64,000 bases of DNA from an uncultured Clostridia bacterium (GTDB lineage: Bacteria > Bacillota > Clostridia > Oscillospirales > Ruminococcaceae). The stretch spans positions 22,832-86,831 of the forward strand of contig CALXGT010000013.1 in NCBI GenBank assembly GCA_944387915.1, read 5' to 3'. The position numbers and the translations under genes were made by a program. The notes below the pieces were generated by a model that was given only the letters and a program-made list of their open reading frames with translations, did no database searches and was not told the DNA's origin. Of the stretch, positions 8,133 to 16,967 are shown one piece after another (the first letter of the stretch is position 1; each line of letters begins with the position of its first letter).

Positions 8133-10736
8133 TTACGGCAAAAGCGCCTTTAATTCGTAAAGCAGGCTCAGCGCCTCTTTGGGACTCAAATCGTCCACAT
8201 CCAGCGTCCGCAGCCGGTTTTCCACCTTGTAAAGCCCGTCGGACAAAAAGGATGTTTGCTGGGTTTGCGCGGGTATGGCTGCCGGTTTCGGCTGTTTGAG
8301 GCCCTTGGTTTCCAGCTCCTTTAGCACCTCTTTCGCCCGTTTGATGACCTTATCGGGAACGCCCGCCAATTTCGCCACCTCGACGCCGTAGCTGTCGTCG
8401 GCGCCGCCGCGGACGATTTTCCGCAAAAAGAGGATGTCATCCCCTTTTTTCCGAACGGCGATGTTATAGTTGACCACGCCGGGACATTCCTCTTCTAACC
8501 GGGTCAGTTCATGGTAATGGGTGGCAAACAGCGTCTTCGCCCCTAAACTTTTTCCCTTTAATATGTACTCCACCACCGCTTTGGCGATGCTCATGCCGTC
8601 GAAGGTAGAGGTTCCCCGCCCGATTTCGTCCAAAATAATGAAGCTTTCCCGGGTAGCGCTCTTTAAGATATGCGCCACTTCGCTCATCTCTACCATAAAA
8701 GTAGACTGGCCCGCCGTCAAATCATCGGATGCGCCCACTCTGGTAAAAATCTGATCCACCGGACAGAGATTCGCCTCTCTCGCGGGAATAAAGGACCCCA
8801 TCTGCGCCAAAATCATAATCAGCGCCACCTGGCGCATATAGGTAGATTTTCCCGCCATATTGGGGCCGGTAATAATGGCGAGCCGGTCGGTTTTATTGTC
8901 CAGATACGCGTCGTTGGGAATAAAGGGGCCGTCGGTGCCTACCGCTTCCACCACCGGATGCCGACCGTCTTTGATGTCGATGATCCCGTTGACATTTAAA
9001 GAAGGGCAAACGTAATGATTTTCCACGGCGACCTGCGCCAAAGAGCAGTATACGTCCAGCTCCGCCACCGCCGCCGCCGTTTTTTCAATGGCGGAGAATC
9101 GTTTCGCTACATTCTCCCGAAGGGCGTCGTAAAGCTCCGCTTCCAAAGCGACGATCTTTTCGCTGGCGTAGAGCACCTTACTTTCCAGCTCTTTGAGTTC
9201 CTCGGTGATATACCGCTCCCCGTTGACTAAAGTCTGTTTCCGAATATAGGTATCAGGGACCATGGAAAGGTTGGATTTGCTCACCTCGATATAGTAACCA
9301 AACACCTTGTTGTAGCCGATCTTCATATTCTTGATGCCGGTAGCTTCCCGCTCCCGCTCGAGGATCTGGCTTAAAAAGCCGGTGGCGTTTTCCTTGATCT
9401 CCCTTAACTCATCCAGCTCCTTATGGTAGCCTTTTTTGATGACGCCCCCGTCTTTCATAGTCGGCGGCGCGTCTTCATCGACGGCGCTTTCGATCATTTC
9501 CCGAAGATCCGTCAACGGATCCAGCTCCCCGTTGAGCTTTTGAAGCAAAGCGGAGGACAGCTTTTCGGAAAGCGCCTTTACCTTCGGAAGGTTCGCCGCC
9601 GTGTACGCAAGAGAAAGCATCTCCCTGGGGGTGATACTGCGGTAAATGACCTTAGTCAAAAGCCGCTTCAGATCGTATACCCCGCTTAACGCATCCTGAA
9701 GCTCTCCCCGAAGGATGTTGTTTTCAAAAAGCTCTCCCACTGCCGCCTGACGGCGGGTAATGGCGGGGATATGGTACAAAGGCTGTTCCAAAAAACGGCG
9801 GAGCATCCGTTTTCCCATGGCCGTTTTGGTTTTATCCAAAACCCAAAGCAAAGTCCCCCGCTTTTCTCCTGTCCGCAGCGTCTTTAAAAGCTCCAGATTC
9901 CGCTGGGCGGTATAATCTAACGTCAGGTAGGTCTCCTCGCCGTAATCCCGAAGGACGCGGATCCGGTTGACCCCTTCCTTTTGGGTCCCGTACAGATAGT
10001 AAAAAAGCTTTCCCGCCGCCAAAAGGGCGTAGCGCTTTTCTTCGGAAAACAAATCGGGGACATTTTCCTTAAAATGATTCCGAAGGATGTTTTGAAGTTC
10101 GCTTTCCTCATATTCCCCGTCAGCATAGCGTCCGATCTCGATGCCAAGACGGCTTTGGAGCTCCTTCCATTCCTTCAGGTGCTCAAAAAAGCCCTCGTTG
10201 GCGAACAATTCGGCGGGAGAGACCTTATACAGCTCATTTTCCAGCTTGCGGGCGACATCTTTTCCCCGCTTGGTCATGACATACGCTTCCCCGGTGGAAA
10301 TATCGGCGTAACAAAAGCCAAAGCCGTCCTTTTGGAGAAAGACCGAGGCGATATAGTTGTTTTCCCCTTCGTTGAGCATATTGCTGTCGGAAACGGTACC
10401 CGGCGTCACCACCCGGATCACTTCCCGTTTCACGATCCCCTTGGCGAGATACGGAGACTCCATCTGTTCACAGATGGCCACCTTATACCCCTTGCTCACC
10501 AGCTTTCGGATGTATCCGTCGCAGGCATGGTACGGCACGCCGCACATCGGCGCCCGCTCGGGAAGGCCGCAGTCCCTTCCGGTGAGCGTCAGCTCCAGCT
10601 CTCTGGATGCAATCAGCGCATCCTCGAAAAACATCTCGTAAAAATCTCCGAGGCGATAGAATAAAAGGTAGTCTTTGTTTTTTTCCTTGATTTCCCGATA
10701 CTGCTGCATCATCGGGGAGAGTTTTCCCTCCGCCAC
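8133..10736 (-). CDS. mutS: DNA mismatch repair protein MutS
   Basis: The 867-residue protein starts with the mismatch-recognition region, including the Phe-x-Glu segment in GDFYEMFFEDA, and ends with the ATPase domain containing GPNMAGKSTYMRQ and DEIGRGTSTFDG. The start is GTG: GGAGG lies seven bases upstream and no ATG precedes it. No mutL is adjacent in this window. A terminator at 10759-10807 separates it from the ylbF-like gene. Confidence 0.98.
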   Translation of the reverse strand: MAEGKLSPMMQQYREIKEKNKDYLLFYRLGDFYEMFFEDALIASRELELTLTGRDCGLPERAPMCGVPYHACDGYIRKLVSKGYKVAICEQMESPYLAKGIVKREVIRVVTPGTVSDSNMLNEGENNYIASVFLQKDGFGFCYADISTGEAYVMTKRGKDVARKLENELYKVSPAELFANEGFFEHLKEWKELQSRLGIEIGRYADGEYEESELQNILRNHFKENVPDLFSEEKRYALLAAGKLFYYLYGTQKEGVNRIRVLRDYGEETYLTLDYTAQRNLELLKTLRTGEKRGTLLWVLDKTKTAMGKRMLRRFLEQPLYHIPAITRRQAAVGELFENNILRGELQDALSGVYDLKRLLTKVIYRSITPREMLSLAYTAANLPKVKALSEKLSSALLQKLNGELDPLTDLREMIESAVDEDAPPTMKDGGVIKKGYHKELDELREIKENATGFLSQILEREREATGIKNMKIGYNKVFGYYIEVSKSNLSMVPDTYIRKQTLVNGERYITEELKELESKVLYASEKIVALEAELYDALRENVAKRFSAIEKTAAAVAELDVYCSLAQVAVENHYVCPSLNVNGIIDIKDGRHPVVEAVGTDGPFIPNDAYLDNKTDRLAIITGPNMAGKSTYMRQVALIMILAQMGSFIPAREANLCPVDQIFTRVGASDDLTAGQSTFMVEMSEVAHILKSATRESFIILDEIGRGTSTFDGMSIAKAVVEYILKGKSLGAKTLFATHYHELTRLEEECPGVVNYNIAVRKKGDDILFLRKIVRGGADDSYGVEVAKLAGVPDKVIKRAKEVLKELETKGLKQPKPAAIPAQTQQTSFLSDGLYKVENRLRTLDVDDLSPKEALSLLYELKALLP

Positions 10737-10758
10737 CGTTGTCCCTCCAATCCGTCGT

Positions 10759-10807
10759 AAAAAAGAAAAGCCTCCGGCTTTTAGGAAACCATCCCTTGCC
10801 GAAGGCT
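10759..10807 (-). terminator. Intrinsic terminator between the ylbF-like gene and mutS
   Basis: AGCCTTCGGC (10807-10798) pairs with GCCGGAGGCT (10778-10769) with one mismatch, followed by TTTCTTTTTT on the minus strand. mutS and its followers may therefore have a separate promoter or depend on readthrough. Confidence 0.75.
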
Positions 10808-10815
10808 ATTCGCTC

Positions 10816-11223
10816 TTAGTGGCAGCCGGCGCAGCTGTCGCAGCTTCCGCCGCAGGCGACGGGAACCTCACAGGTATCCGGGTCCTCGCCGTTGACGCAA
10901 AGGGACAAAATGCCGGTGATCTGCTGCATCATCTCGTCGATCTCCTGCTTGGCGATCTGATAAGCCATCATGCTGGGCGTTCCCATCACGTCGGTGTAAA
11001 TTTGCTGAAGCTCCCGATTCAAAGACTGGATCTTCGCTTCATCCCGCTCGGATTTTTGCATCTCCTCGTTTAAAGCCATCCGCTTTAAGTTGAACTGGCC
11101 GATGCCATCCTGGAGGGTCTTGTCCTTGTCGTTAGCTTCCGAAGCCGCCCGGAGATTTTTATAGGCGTCGCTTTGCTGAATCGCTTTTCCCATTTCTCTG
11201 GCCAATAAAATAATGTTTTCCAT
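10816..11223 (-). CDS. YlbF/YmcA family protein with cysteine-rich tail
   Basis: The 135-residue protein is a helical YlbF/YmcA-type (PF06133) protein. In Bacillus these form a complex with YaaT that affects RNase Y, competence and sporulation, and the complex carries Fe-S clusters. Here the last 27 residues hold six cysteines (109, 118, 124, 128, 131 and 134), ending SCDSCAGCH. That is a plausible Fe-S or metal site. It is 22 bases downstream of miaB, another Fe-S enzyme. Confidence 0.85.
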   Translation of the reverse strand: MENIILLAREMGKAIQQSDAYKNLRAASEANDKDKTLQDGIGQFNLKRMALNEEMQKSERDEAKIQSLNRELQQIYTDVMGTPSMMAYQIAKQEIDEMMQQITGILSLCVNGEDPDTCEVPVACGGSCDSCAGCH

Positions 11224-11245
11224 ATTAGATCCTTCCTTTCATTCC

Positions 11246-12685
11246 TCAATCAATAATATGTCCCAAAAGGGCACGGTTTTCCATAGAATCGATCCGAACC
11301 GACACAAAATTCCCGATTTGCTTCTCGTCCCCGGGAAAATCAACGGTGAGATTCTCCTCGCTGTGTCCGTAAAGCCTGGTGTGATCCCGGTTGAATCCGT
11401 CCACCAAAACCCTTACCGTTTTCCCGACCATCTCCCGGTGCAGTTGTTCTTCGATCTTTTTTTGGACCGAAAGCAGCTGTTGAAACCGGCGGTTCTTTTC
11501 CTCGTAGGAAACCGGGTCATCCATCAAAGCAGCTTTAGTTCCCTCTCTGGGGGAAAAGATAAAGGTGAACAGCGCCAGATACCGAACCTCTTCTATAAGA
11601 GAAAGGGTGTCGAGAAATTCCTCTTCGGTCTCGCCGGGAAATCCGACGATGATGTCGCTGGTAAAGGTGACGTTCTTGATCCGCTCTTTGGCGTAACGAA
11701 TCAAGGAAAGATAGGTCTTTCGATCGTAATGCCGGTTCATTTCCTTTAAAATGCGGTCGTTTCCGCTCTGCACCGGAAGATGGATATGGTTACAAACCTT
11801 ATCGCACTTCGCTATGGCGTCGATGAGTTCTTTGGTGCAGTCCCTCGGATGGGAAGTCATAAAACGGATCCGAAAATCCCCTTCGATCTCGTTTAACGCC
11901 AAAAGCAGCTCGGGAAAGGAAAGGTCGTCCTTTAAATCCTTGCCGTAAGCGTTGACATTCTGCCCCAAAAGGGTGATCTCCCGATAACCCTGCGCCGCGA
12001 GGGTCTTCGCTTCCGTCAAAACATCCTCGCTCCTTCGGGAACGCTCCCGCCCTCTCACCAACGGAACCACGCAGTAGGTGCAAAAATTGTTGCAGCCGTA
12101 CATAATGGGCAAATTGGCTTTTGCCCGGTCCAGCCGGTACACCGGCGCGTACTCGGCGATCCTTCCATCGGAATCGAAAATTTCAAACATCCGTTTTCGT
12201 TTTCCGGAAAGCGCCGACTCCAAAACCCCGGAAAACAAGGTAGGAAACGACGTAAGCGCATGGGTCCCGAATACAAAATCCACCTGGGGATAGCTGAATT
12301 TCAGCTTTTCTGCCACATGGGACTGCTGCACCATGCAACCGCATAAACCAATGAGCACAGACGGATTTTTCTTTTTCAGATGGGAAAGCTCTCCCACCAA
12401 ACCGTAGACCTTCTTTTCCGCGTTTTCCCGGATGGCGCAGGTGTTGTAGATCACCACATCCGCTTTTTCCATCTCAAAGGTTACGCCATAGCCAAAAGAA
12501 GTGAGCATACCAAGGATCTTTTCCCCGTCGTTTACGTTTTGCTGACAACCGAAGCTGTGCACAAACGCCAAGGGAATATGCTCCTCCCCATAAAAAGATC
12601 GAACCAGTTTTTTACAACGCGCCGTGGAGGAAAGCTCTTTTTCCACCTCGCGTAAAGTGAGTAAAACCGAATTTGCCTGAATCAA
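11246..12685 (-). CDS. miaB: MiaB, tRNA-i6A37 methylthiotransferase
   Basis: The 479-residue protein has an N-terminal MTTase domain (FGCQQNVNDGEKI), a radical-SAM core with the C-x3-C-x2-C motif in CNNFCTYC, and a C-terminal TRAM domain. It adds the methylthio group to i6A37 of tRNA. The only usable start is TTG at 12685, with GGAAGGAG seven bases upstream; there is no ATG before the first conserved cysteine. A separate family member, RimO, is at 61168. Confidence 0.96.
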   Translation of the reverse strand: MIQANSVLLTLREVEKELSSTARCKKLVRSFYGEEHIPLAFVHSFGCQQNVNDGEKILGMLTSFGYGVTFEMEKADVVIYNTCAIRENAEKKVYGLVGELSHLKKKNPSVLIGLCGCMVQQSHVAEKLKFSYPQVDFVFGTHALTSFPTLFSGVLESALSGKRKRMFEIFDSDGRIAEYAPVYRLDRAKANLPIMYGCNNFCTYCVVPLVRGRERSRRSEDVLTEAKTLAAQGYREITLLGQNVNAYGKDLKDDLSFPELLLALNEIEGDFRIRFMTSHPRDCTKELIDAIAKCDKVCNHIHLPVQSGNDRILKEMNRHYDRKTYLSLIRYAKERIKNVTFTSDIIVGFPGETEEEFLDTLSLIEEVRYLALFTFIFSPREGTKAALMDDPVSYEEKNRRFQQLLSVQKKIEEQLHREMVGKTVRVLVDGFNRDHTRLYGHSEENLTVDFPGDEKQIGNFVSVRIDSMENRALLGHIID

Positions 12686-12721
12686 AACGGCGCTCCTTCC
12701 GAAAATGTCTGTACTGGAGGT

Positions 12722-12750
12722 ATCTTATCATACTTCTTCAAAAAAAACAA
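12722..12750 (-). promoter_or_regulatory. Promoter of miaB
   Basis: TTGTTT (12750-12745), 17 bases, TAAGAT (12727-12722), with TGA before the -10. It lies between the terminator of the upstream surface-protein gene and miaB. Confidence 0.55.
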
Positions 12751-12782
12751 GCCCCGCGCAAAAAGGATCCCGTTTTCGGACT

Positions 12783-12815
12783 TAAAAACCGGCACGGAAA
12801 CCCGCGCCGGTTTTT
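12783..12815 (-). terminator. Intrinsic terminator of the surface-protein gene
   Basis: AAAAACCGGC and GCCGGTTTTT form a stem of ten pairs around a 12-base loop. T-runs lie on both sides, so it is usable in both directions; the minus-strand gene ending at 12836 is the natural client. Confidence 0.8.
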
Positions 12816-12835
12816 GTTTTTTCGCCAAGCCAGTT

Positions 12836-15109
12836 TTAATTTCCGGTCCATACGCCGTCCGCGCCGATGGTGTAACCATCGATGGTAGTGCTGACCGCCA
12901 TGGAACAATCGGAATAGAAGTAATACGTCTTGTCGTCGATCTTGCACCATCCGGTGGCGCAGGTTCCGTCACTCTTCTTCATATAGTAAGTCTTGCCGCC
13001 GATGGTGTTCCAGCCGGTCACCATCGCGCCGCTGCCTCCGAAGTAGCGCCATGTCCCGTTTTGTCCCAGCCAGGAGGAAGCGTACATGATCCCGTCGGTT
13101 CCTAAGTAATAGGTCTGTCCGTTTACCGTCTGAAGGCCGGTGGCCATCTTTCCGTCGGCTAACATATAGTACCATTTATCCTTCCACAGCACCCAGGAGT
13201 TGGTCCGCATGGCGCCATCCGAGCCGAAATAGTACCAGGTGTTGTCGATGAGTTCCCACTGAACCGCCATGGAACCCCAGCTGCGCATATAGTAGTAGCT
13301 TCCGTTTACCTGGATCCATCCGGTCTGCATCAAGCCGGTAGAAGGATCCATATAGTACCAATAATTATTGACAAATTTCCATCCCGTCAGCCGTTCACCG
13401 GTAGAAGGATCCATATAATAATAATCCTTGCCGCCGATCAAAAGCCACCCTTTGTGATTACTGCCGTTGGCGTCCTTATAGTAGTATTTGCCGTCGGAAA
13501 GGGTCCAAGTCACGTCCACCGAAGGCTTTTTGATGGACGCTGCCGGCATAGAGGTAGATGGGGTGGTAGGCGTTGTGGGTGTCGATGAAGAACCAGAGGA
13601 CTGTAAAACGCCGGAAGAACTGAACGTATAGGAAACGCCGTCAATGGTCACCGTTCCCGTCGCCATCTTTCCGTCGGAAAGGACATAGTACTTTTCGTTC
13701 TTCCAATCCACCCAGCTGGACGAGCGCATAGCACCATCCGCGCCGAAGTAGTACCAGGCATTATCGATCAGCTCCCACTGCACCGCCATAGAGCCCCAGC
13801 TTCGCAGGTAATAGCGTTTTCCATCCAACTGGATCCATCCCGTTTGCATCAAACCGGTAGAAGGATCCATATAGTACCAGTAATTATTGACAAACTTCCA
13901 TCCCGTCAGCCGTTCGCCGGTAGCGGGGTCCAGATAGTAATAATCTTTTCCGCCCATTAAAAGCCAGCCTTTGTGGTAGCTGCCGTTGGCGTCCTTATAA
14001 TAGTACTTTCCGTTTTCGATGGTCCAGTTCACCGGTACGGTAGGCCGGAGAAGATCGGAATCCGGTTCGCCGTTGCCGCTCTTTCCATCCTCGTCAAAGG
14101 TGTACTCTACCCCATCAATCGTCTGGGTTCCGGTAAGACAGGTTCCCTTGGTATCGGTAAAATAGTAGGAGTAACCGTCGGCGTACTGCCATCCCTTTAG
14201 CGCCTGAGGAATGGAATTTAAGGTACAGCCGCCGTTTTTCAGCATATTCGCAAAGCTCTTTTCGGCATCGGACGCCGTAGGAATTTCGTTAAAACGGACA
14301 TCGATGGCGCAGTTTACGTATTTGGAAAGAGAAGCCAAAGAGGTCATTTCGTTTTCCGAAAGGTCAAGGGTTTTTAACGTGCCGCTTCCAATGTAAGGCG
14401 CCGAAGTAAGCTGATTCCCGCTTAAATTCAATTCCGTCAAACGAGTTAGCGTATTGAGATTTGTTACGTTCGTCAACCGGTTTCCGCTGACAGAAAGGTA
14501 CGTCAGCGACGCAGGCAACGTCGGCAGGGTGGAAATCGCGTTGTCATCCAGAGAGAGAGAAGTGAGCGACTGACAGGAAGAGAGCGAGTCAATCATATTG
14601 AGCGCGTTGTCGCTTAAATCTAAACTCACAAGCCTGGTGTTGGAACGAAGCTCGGTAATGGAAGACAGTGCGTTATGAGCAAGATTCAGCTCCGTCAACG
14701 ACGTTAACTGCGAAAGTCCGGTAAGAGAACTAATCTTGTTATCGCTCAGATTCAAATATTTCAGATTGGTGCATTCCTTCACATAGTTGACACTGGTGAG
14801 GCGGTTATTGGAAGCGTCCAGTTTAGTTAAACCCGTCAGATACTCCACACCGCGAAGAGAGCTTAAGCGCATCCCGCTCAAATCCAGAGACGTTACCGCC
14901 GAAAGCTCGCTTTGGGACAATTTATTATCCCCGTTCTCATCCCAGTTTTCCAATAGCTCGTCATAAATCGCCGAAGTAAAAGAAGAAGCGGACACCTCGC
15001 TATTGCTGGCCGCCAAAGCATTGTGAATCAACATTCCTCCGCCCAAAAGCACCGTCGCCGAAAGCGCGAGGGCAAACATCTTTCTCCCGTATTTTTTGAT
15101 GCCGGTCAT
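12836..15109 (-). CDS. Secreted leucine-rich-repeat protein with choline-binding-type cell-wall repeats
   Basis: The 757-residue protein has a signal peptide (KKYGRKM, hydrophobic core, ALA-A near residue 34). An EF-hand/dockerin-like loop with acidic and polar ligands follows at Asp57, Asn59, Asp61, Ser65 and Glu68 (DENGDNKLSQSE). About nine leucine-rich repeats span roughly 72-290. From about 305 to the end are aromatic GW/YY repeats of the choline-binding/glucan-binding type (GWKFVNNYWYYMDPSTG). There is no LPxTG motif, so the repeats are the likely wall anchor. Residues around 357-480 and 530-653 are a recent duplication. It probably mediates surface binding; the ligand is unknown. It is monocistronic. 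Confidence 0.88.
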   Translation of the reverse strand: MTGIKKYGRKMFALALSATVLLGGGMLIHNALAASNSEVSASSFTSAIYDELLENWDENGDNKLSQSELSAVTSLDLSGMRLSSLRGVEYLTGLTKLDASNNRLTSVNYVKECTNLKYLNLSDNKISSLTGLSQLTSLTELNLAHNALSSITELRSNTRLVSLDLSDNALNMIDSLSSCQSLTSLSLDDNAISTLPTLPASLTYLSVSGNRLTNVTNLNTLTRLTELNLSGNQLTSAPYIGSGTLKTLDLSENEMTSLASLSKYVNCAIDVRFNEIPTASDAEKSFANMLKNGGCTLNSIPQALKGWQYADGYSYYFTDTKGTCLTGTQTIDGVEYTFDEDGKSGNGEPDSDLLRPTVPVNWTIENGKYYYKDANGSYHKGWLLMGGKDYYYLDPATGERLTGWKFVNNYWYYMDPSTGLMQTGWIQLDGKRYYLRSWGSMAVQWELIDNAWYYFGADGAMRSSSWVDWKNEKYYVLSDGKMATGTVTIDGVSYTFSSSGVLQSSGSSSTPTTPTTPSTSMPAASIKKPSVDVTWTLSDGKYYYKDANGSNHKGWLLIGGKDYYYMDPSTGERLTGWKFVNNYWYYMDPSTGLMQTGWIQVNGSYYYMRSWGSMAVQWELIDNTWYYFGSDGAMRTNSWVLWKDKWYYMLADGKMATGLQTVNGQTYYLGTDGIMYASSWLGQNGTWRYFGGSGAMVTGWNTIGGKTYYMKKSDGTCATGWCKIDDKTYYFYSDCSMAVSTTIDGYTIGADGVWTGN
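13142..13513 (-). repeat. Second copy of a 372-base duplicated cell-wall-binding block
   Basis: This copy encodes the stretch from VTWTLSDGKYYYKDANG to LADGKMATG and aligns without gaps to 13661-14032. Identity is about four fifths at protein level by eye, with long identical DNA runs such as around the WKFVNNYWYY codons. Confidence 0.85.
13661..14032 (-). repeat. First copy of the 372-base duplicated block
   Basis: It encodes VNWTIENGKYYYKDANG to LSDGKMATG. A Ser/Thr/Pro linker of about 45 residues, coded between 13514 and 13660, separates it from the second copy. Confidence 0.85.
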
Positions 15110-15196
15110 AATATCCTCCGTCCTTTGCTCGATAAACGGGAAAGCAGGTATTGAAAAAGTACACTCTTCCCCAAAACGACCTTCTTATTCTTTTTC

Positions 15197-15225
15197 ATTT
15201 TACCACAATTCGACAAAACCGTAAA
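15197..15225 (-). promoter_or_regulatory. Promoter of the surface-protein gene
   Basis: TTTACG (15225-15220), 17 bases, TAAAAT (15202-15197), with TGG before the -10. The 360-base gap between this gene and glyS (15110-15472) otherwise holds the opposing glyS promoter and leader; no further gene is convincing there. Confidence 0.5.
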
Positions 15226-15339
15226 GAGACTTTGTAGAAAAAAAGATGGAAAAATTTGTCGATTCAAACGAAATTTAAAAAGAAAAACTTTTCTTTTCCG
15301 TCTTTCTTTTTTGGTTTTTCGAAAGATTTTCGGAAACGC

Positions 15340-15368
15340 TTGACGAAACTTCTTTTTTTCTCTACAAT
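15340..15368 (+). promoter_or_regulatory. Promoter of glyS
   Basis: TTGACG (15340-15345), 17 bases, TACAAT (15363-15368). The leader to the ATG is about 98 bases, too short for a T-box. It contains a seven-pair hairpin at 15428-15450 (CGGCGTT/AACGCCG) without a T-run. Confidence 0.75.
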
Positions 15369-15472
15369 AATGGGTAGTCGCCGATTTCTTCCGCTTACGT
15401 GTTAAGGACGGCGGATTTTTCGCATAACGGCGTTTCAAAACCCAACGCCGCAACAAAGGAGCTGGAAAAAGC

Positions 15473-16891
15473 ATGAAAAATACCGAAAAAACCATGGACC
15501 AGATCGTCGCCCTCTGCAAGGGCAGAGGCTTTGTATATCCTGGAAGCCAGATTTACGGTGGCCTTGCCAACGCCTGGGACTATGGTCCTCTGGGTGTGGA
15601 ATTGAAAAACAACATCAAAAAAGCATGGTGGAAGAAATTTGTCCAGGAATCCCCCTACAACGTGGGTCTGGATTCGGCCATTTTGATGAACCCCCAAGTG
15701 TGGGTGGCCTCGGGACATGTCTCCACCTTCAACGATCCTTTGATCGACTGCAAATCCTGTAAAACGAGACATCGGGCGGATAAGCTGATCGAGGAATGGA
15801 ACCAGCAAAACGGCATTACCGACGTCGTGGTGGAAGCCATGGACAACGACGCGCTGGTCGCCTACATCCGGGAAAAAGGCATTTGCTGCCCCGACTGTGG
15901 AAAATCCGACTTTACCGACATCCGGAAATTTAACTTGATGTTCAAGACTCACCAGGGTGTCACCGAGGACTCTACCACCGAAATCTATCTTCGTCCCGAG
16001 ACTGCCCAGGGCATCTTCGTCAACTTCAAAAACATTCAGCGCACCACCAGAAAGAAGGTTCCTTTCGGCGTAGGCCAAATCGGAAAGTCCTTCCGCAACG
16101 AGATCACCCCCGGTAACTTTATCTTCCGGATCCGTGAATTCGAACAGATGGAGCTGGAGTTTTTCTGCAAGCCGGGCACCGATTTAGAGTGGTTCTCTTA
16201 TTGGAGAGAATTCTGTAAGCAATGGCTTTTGAATCTGGGCCTGAAAGAAGAAAACATCCGCCTTCGGGACCATGAAAAGGAAGAGCTTTCCCATTACTCC
16301 AACGCTACCACCGACTTCGAGTTCCTCTTCCCCTTTGGCTGGGGCGAACTCTGGGGTGTGGCCGACCGGACCGATTACGACCTGACTGCCCACCAGACAG
16401 TGAGCGGCGAATCTATGGAGTACTTTGACCAGGAAAACAATGAACGCTATATTCCCTACGTGATCGAGCCGTCCCTCGGCGCCGACCGGGTGACGTTGGC
16501 GTTTTTGGTAGACGCCTACGACGAGGAAGTGGTAGACGCGGAGAAAAACGACGTTCGTACCGTTTTGCGGCTCCATCCCGCCCTTGCGCCCTTTAAATGC
16601 GCTGTACTTCCCCTGTCGAAGAAACTGTCTCCCAAAGCCGAGGAAATCTTCCACGAACTGCAAAAAGACTTTATGGTGGACTTTGACGAGTCCGGTTCTA
16701 TTGGAAAACGGTACCGCCGCCAAGATGAGATCGGCACGCCCTTCTGCGTTACGGTAGACTTTGCTACTGTGGGCGACGACAAAACGGAAGCTGATCACTG
16801 CGTCACCGTCAGAGAGCGGGATTCCATGGAACAGATTCGCATTCCCATCGAACAGCTCAAAGAATATATTGAAAAACGGATCGCGTTCTGA
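15473..16891 (+). CDS. glyS: Glycyl-tRNA synthetase, single-chain (class II, dimeric type)
   Basis: The 472-residue enzyme charges tRNA-Gly. Class II features include [17 protein letters not shown] at the N-terminus, the motif 2 region [25 protein letters not shown], and [13 protein letters not shown]-terminal anticodon-binding domain contains [17 protein letters not shown]. This is the eukaryote/archaea-like alpha-2 type used by many Firmicutes, not the alpha2beta2 form. The ATG has AAAGGAGC upstream. A strong terminator follows at 16899. Confidence 0.97.
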   Translation: MKNTEKTMDQIVALCKGRGFVYPGSQIYGGLANAWDYGPLGVELKNNIKKAWWKKFVQESPYNVGLDSAILMNPQVWVASGHVSTFNDPLIDCKSCKTRHRADKLIEEWNQQNGITDVVVEAMDNDALVAYIREKGICCPDCGKSDFTDIRKFNLMFKTHQGVTEDSTTEIYLRPETAQGIFVNFKNIQRTTRKKVPFGVGQIGKSFRNEITPGNFIFRIREFEQMELEFFCKPGTDLEWFSYWREFCKQWLLNLGLKEENIRLRDHEKEELSHYSNATTDFEFLFPFGWGELWGVADRTDYDLTAHQTVSGESMEYFDQENNERYIPYVIEPSLGADRVTLAFLVDAYDEEVVDAEKNDVRTVLRLHPALAPFKCAVLPLSKKLSPKAEEIFHELQKDFMVDFDESGSIGKRYRRQDEIGTPFCVTVDFATVGDDKTEADHCVTVRERDSMEQIRIPIEQLKEYIEKRIAF

Positions 16892-16898
16892 TCCGGCT

Positions 16899-16935
16899 GC
16901 CGGCGGAACCAAGTCGTTTCGCCGGCTTTTGTTTT
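16899..16935 (+). terminator. Intrinsic terminator of glyS
   Basis: GCCGGCG (16899-16905) pairs with CGCCGGC (16920-16926), followed by TTTTGTTTT. It lies eight bases after the glyS stop. Confidence 0.85.
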
Positions 16936-16967
16936 GTAAAATTTTTAATTTAATAGGAGGAATTCAT

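Noticed and set aside
13142..14032. CRISPR array or mobile repeat
   Set aside because: The repeats are two in-frame copies within one protein gene and have no spacers or insertion-element ends.
15376..15472. T-box riboswitch in the glyS leader
   Set aside because: The leader is only about 98 bases and has no terminator/antiterminator pair or T-box core sequence.
15106..15519. Minus-strand frame of 137 codons in the glyS upstream region
   Set aside because: Low-complexity Phe/Lys/Arg-rich product, overlaps the glyS start and both divergent promoters, no ribosome-binding site.
16184..16912. Long frame antisense to glyS (242 codons)
   Set aside because: Mirror of the glyS codon pattern; no start signal and runs through the glyS terminator.
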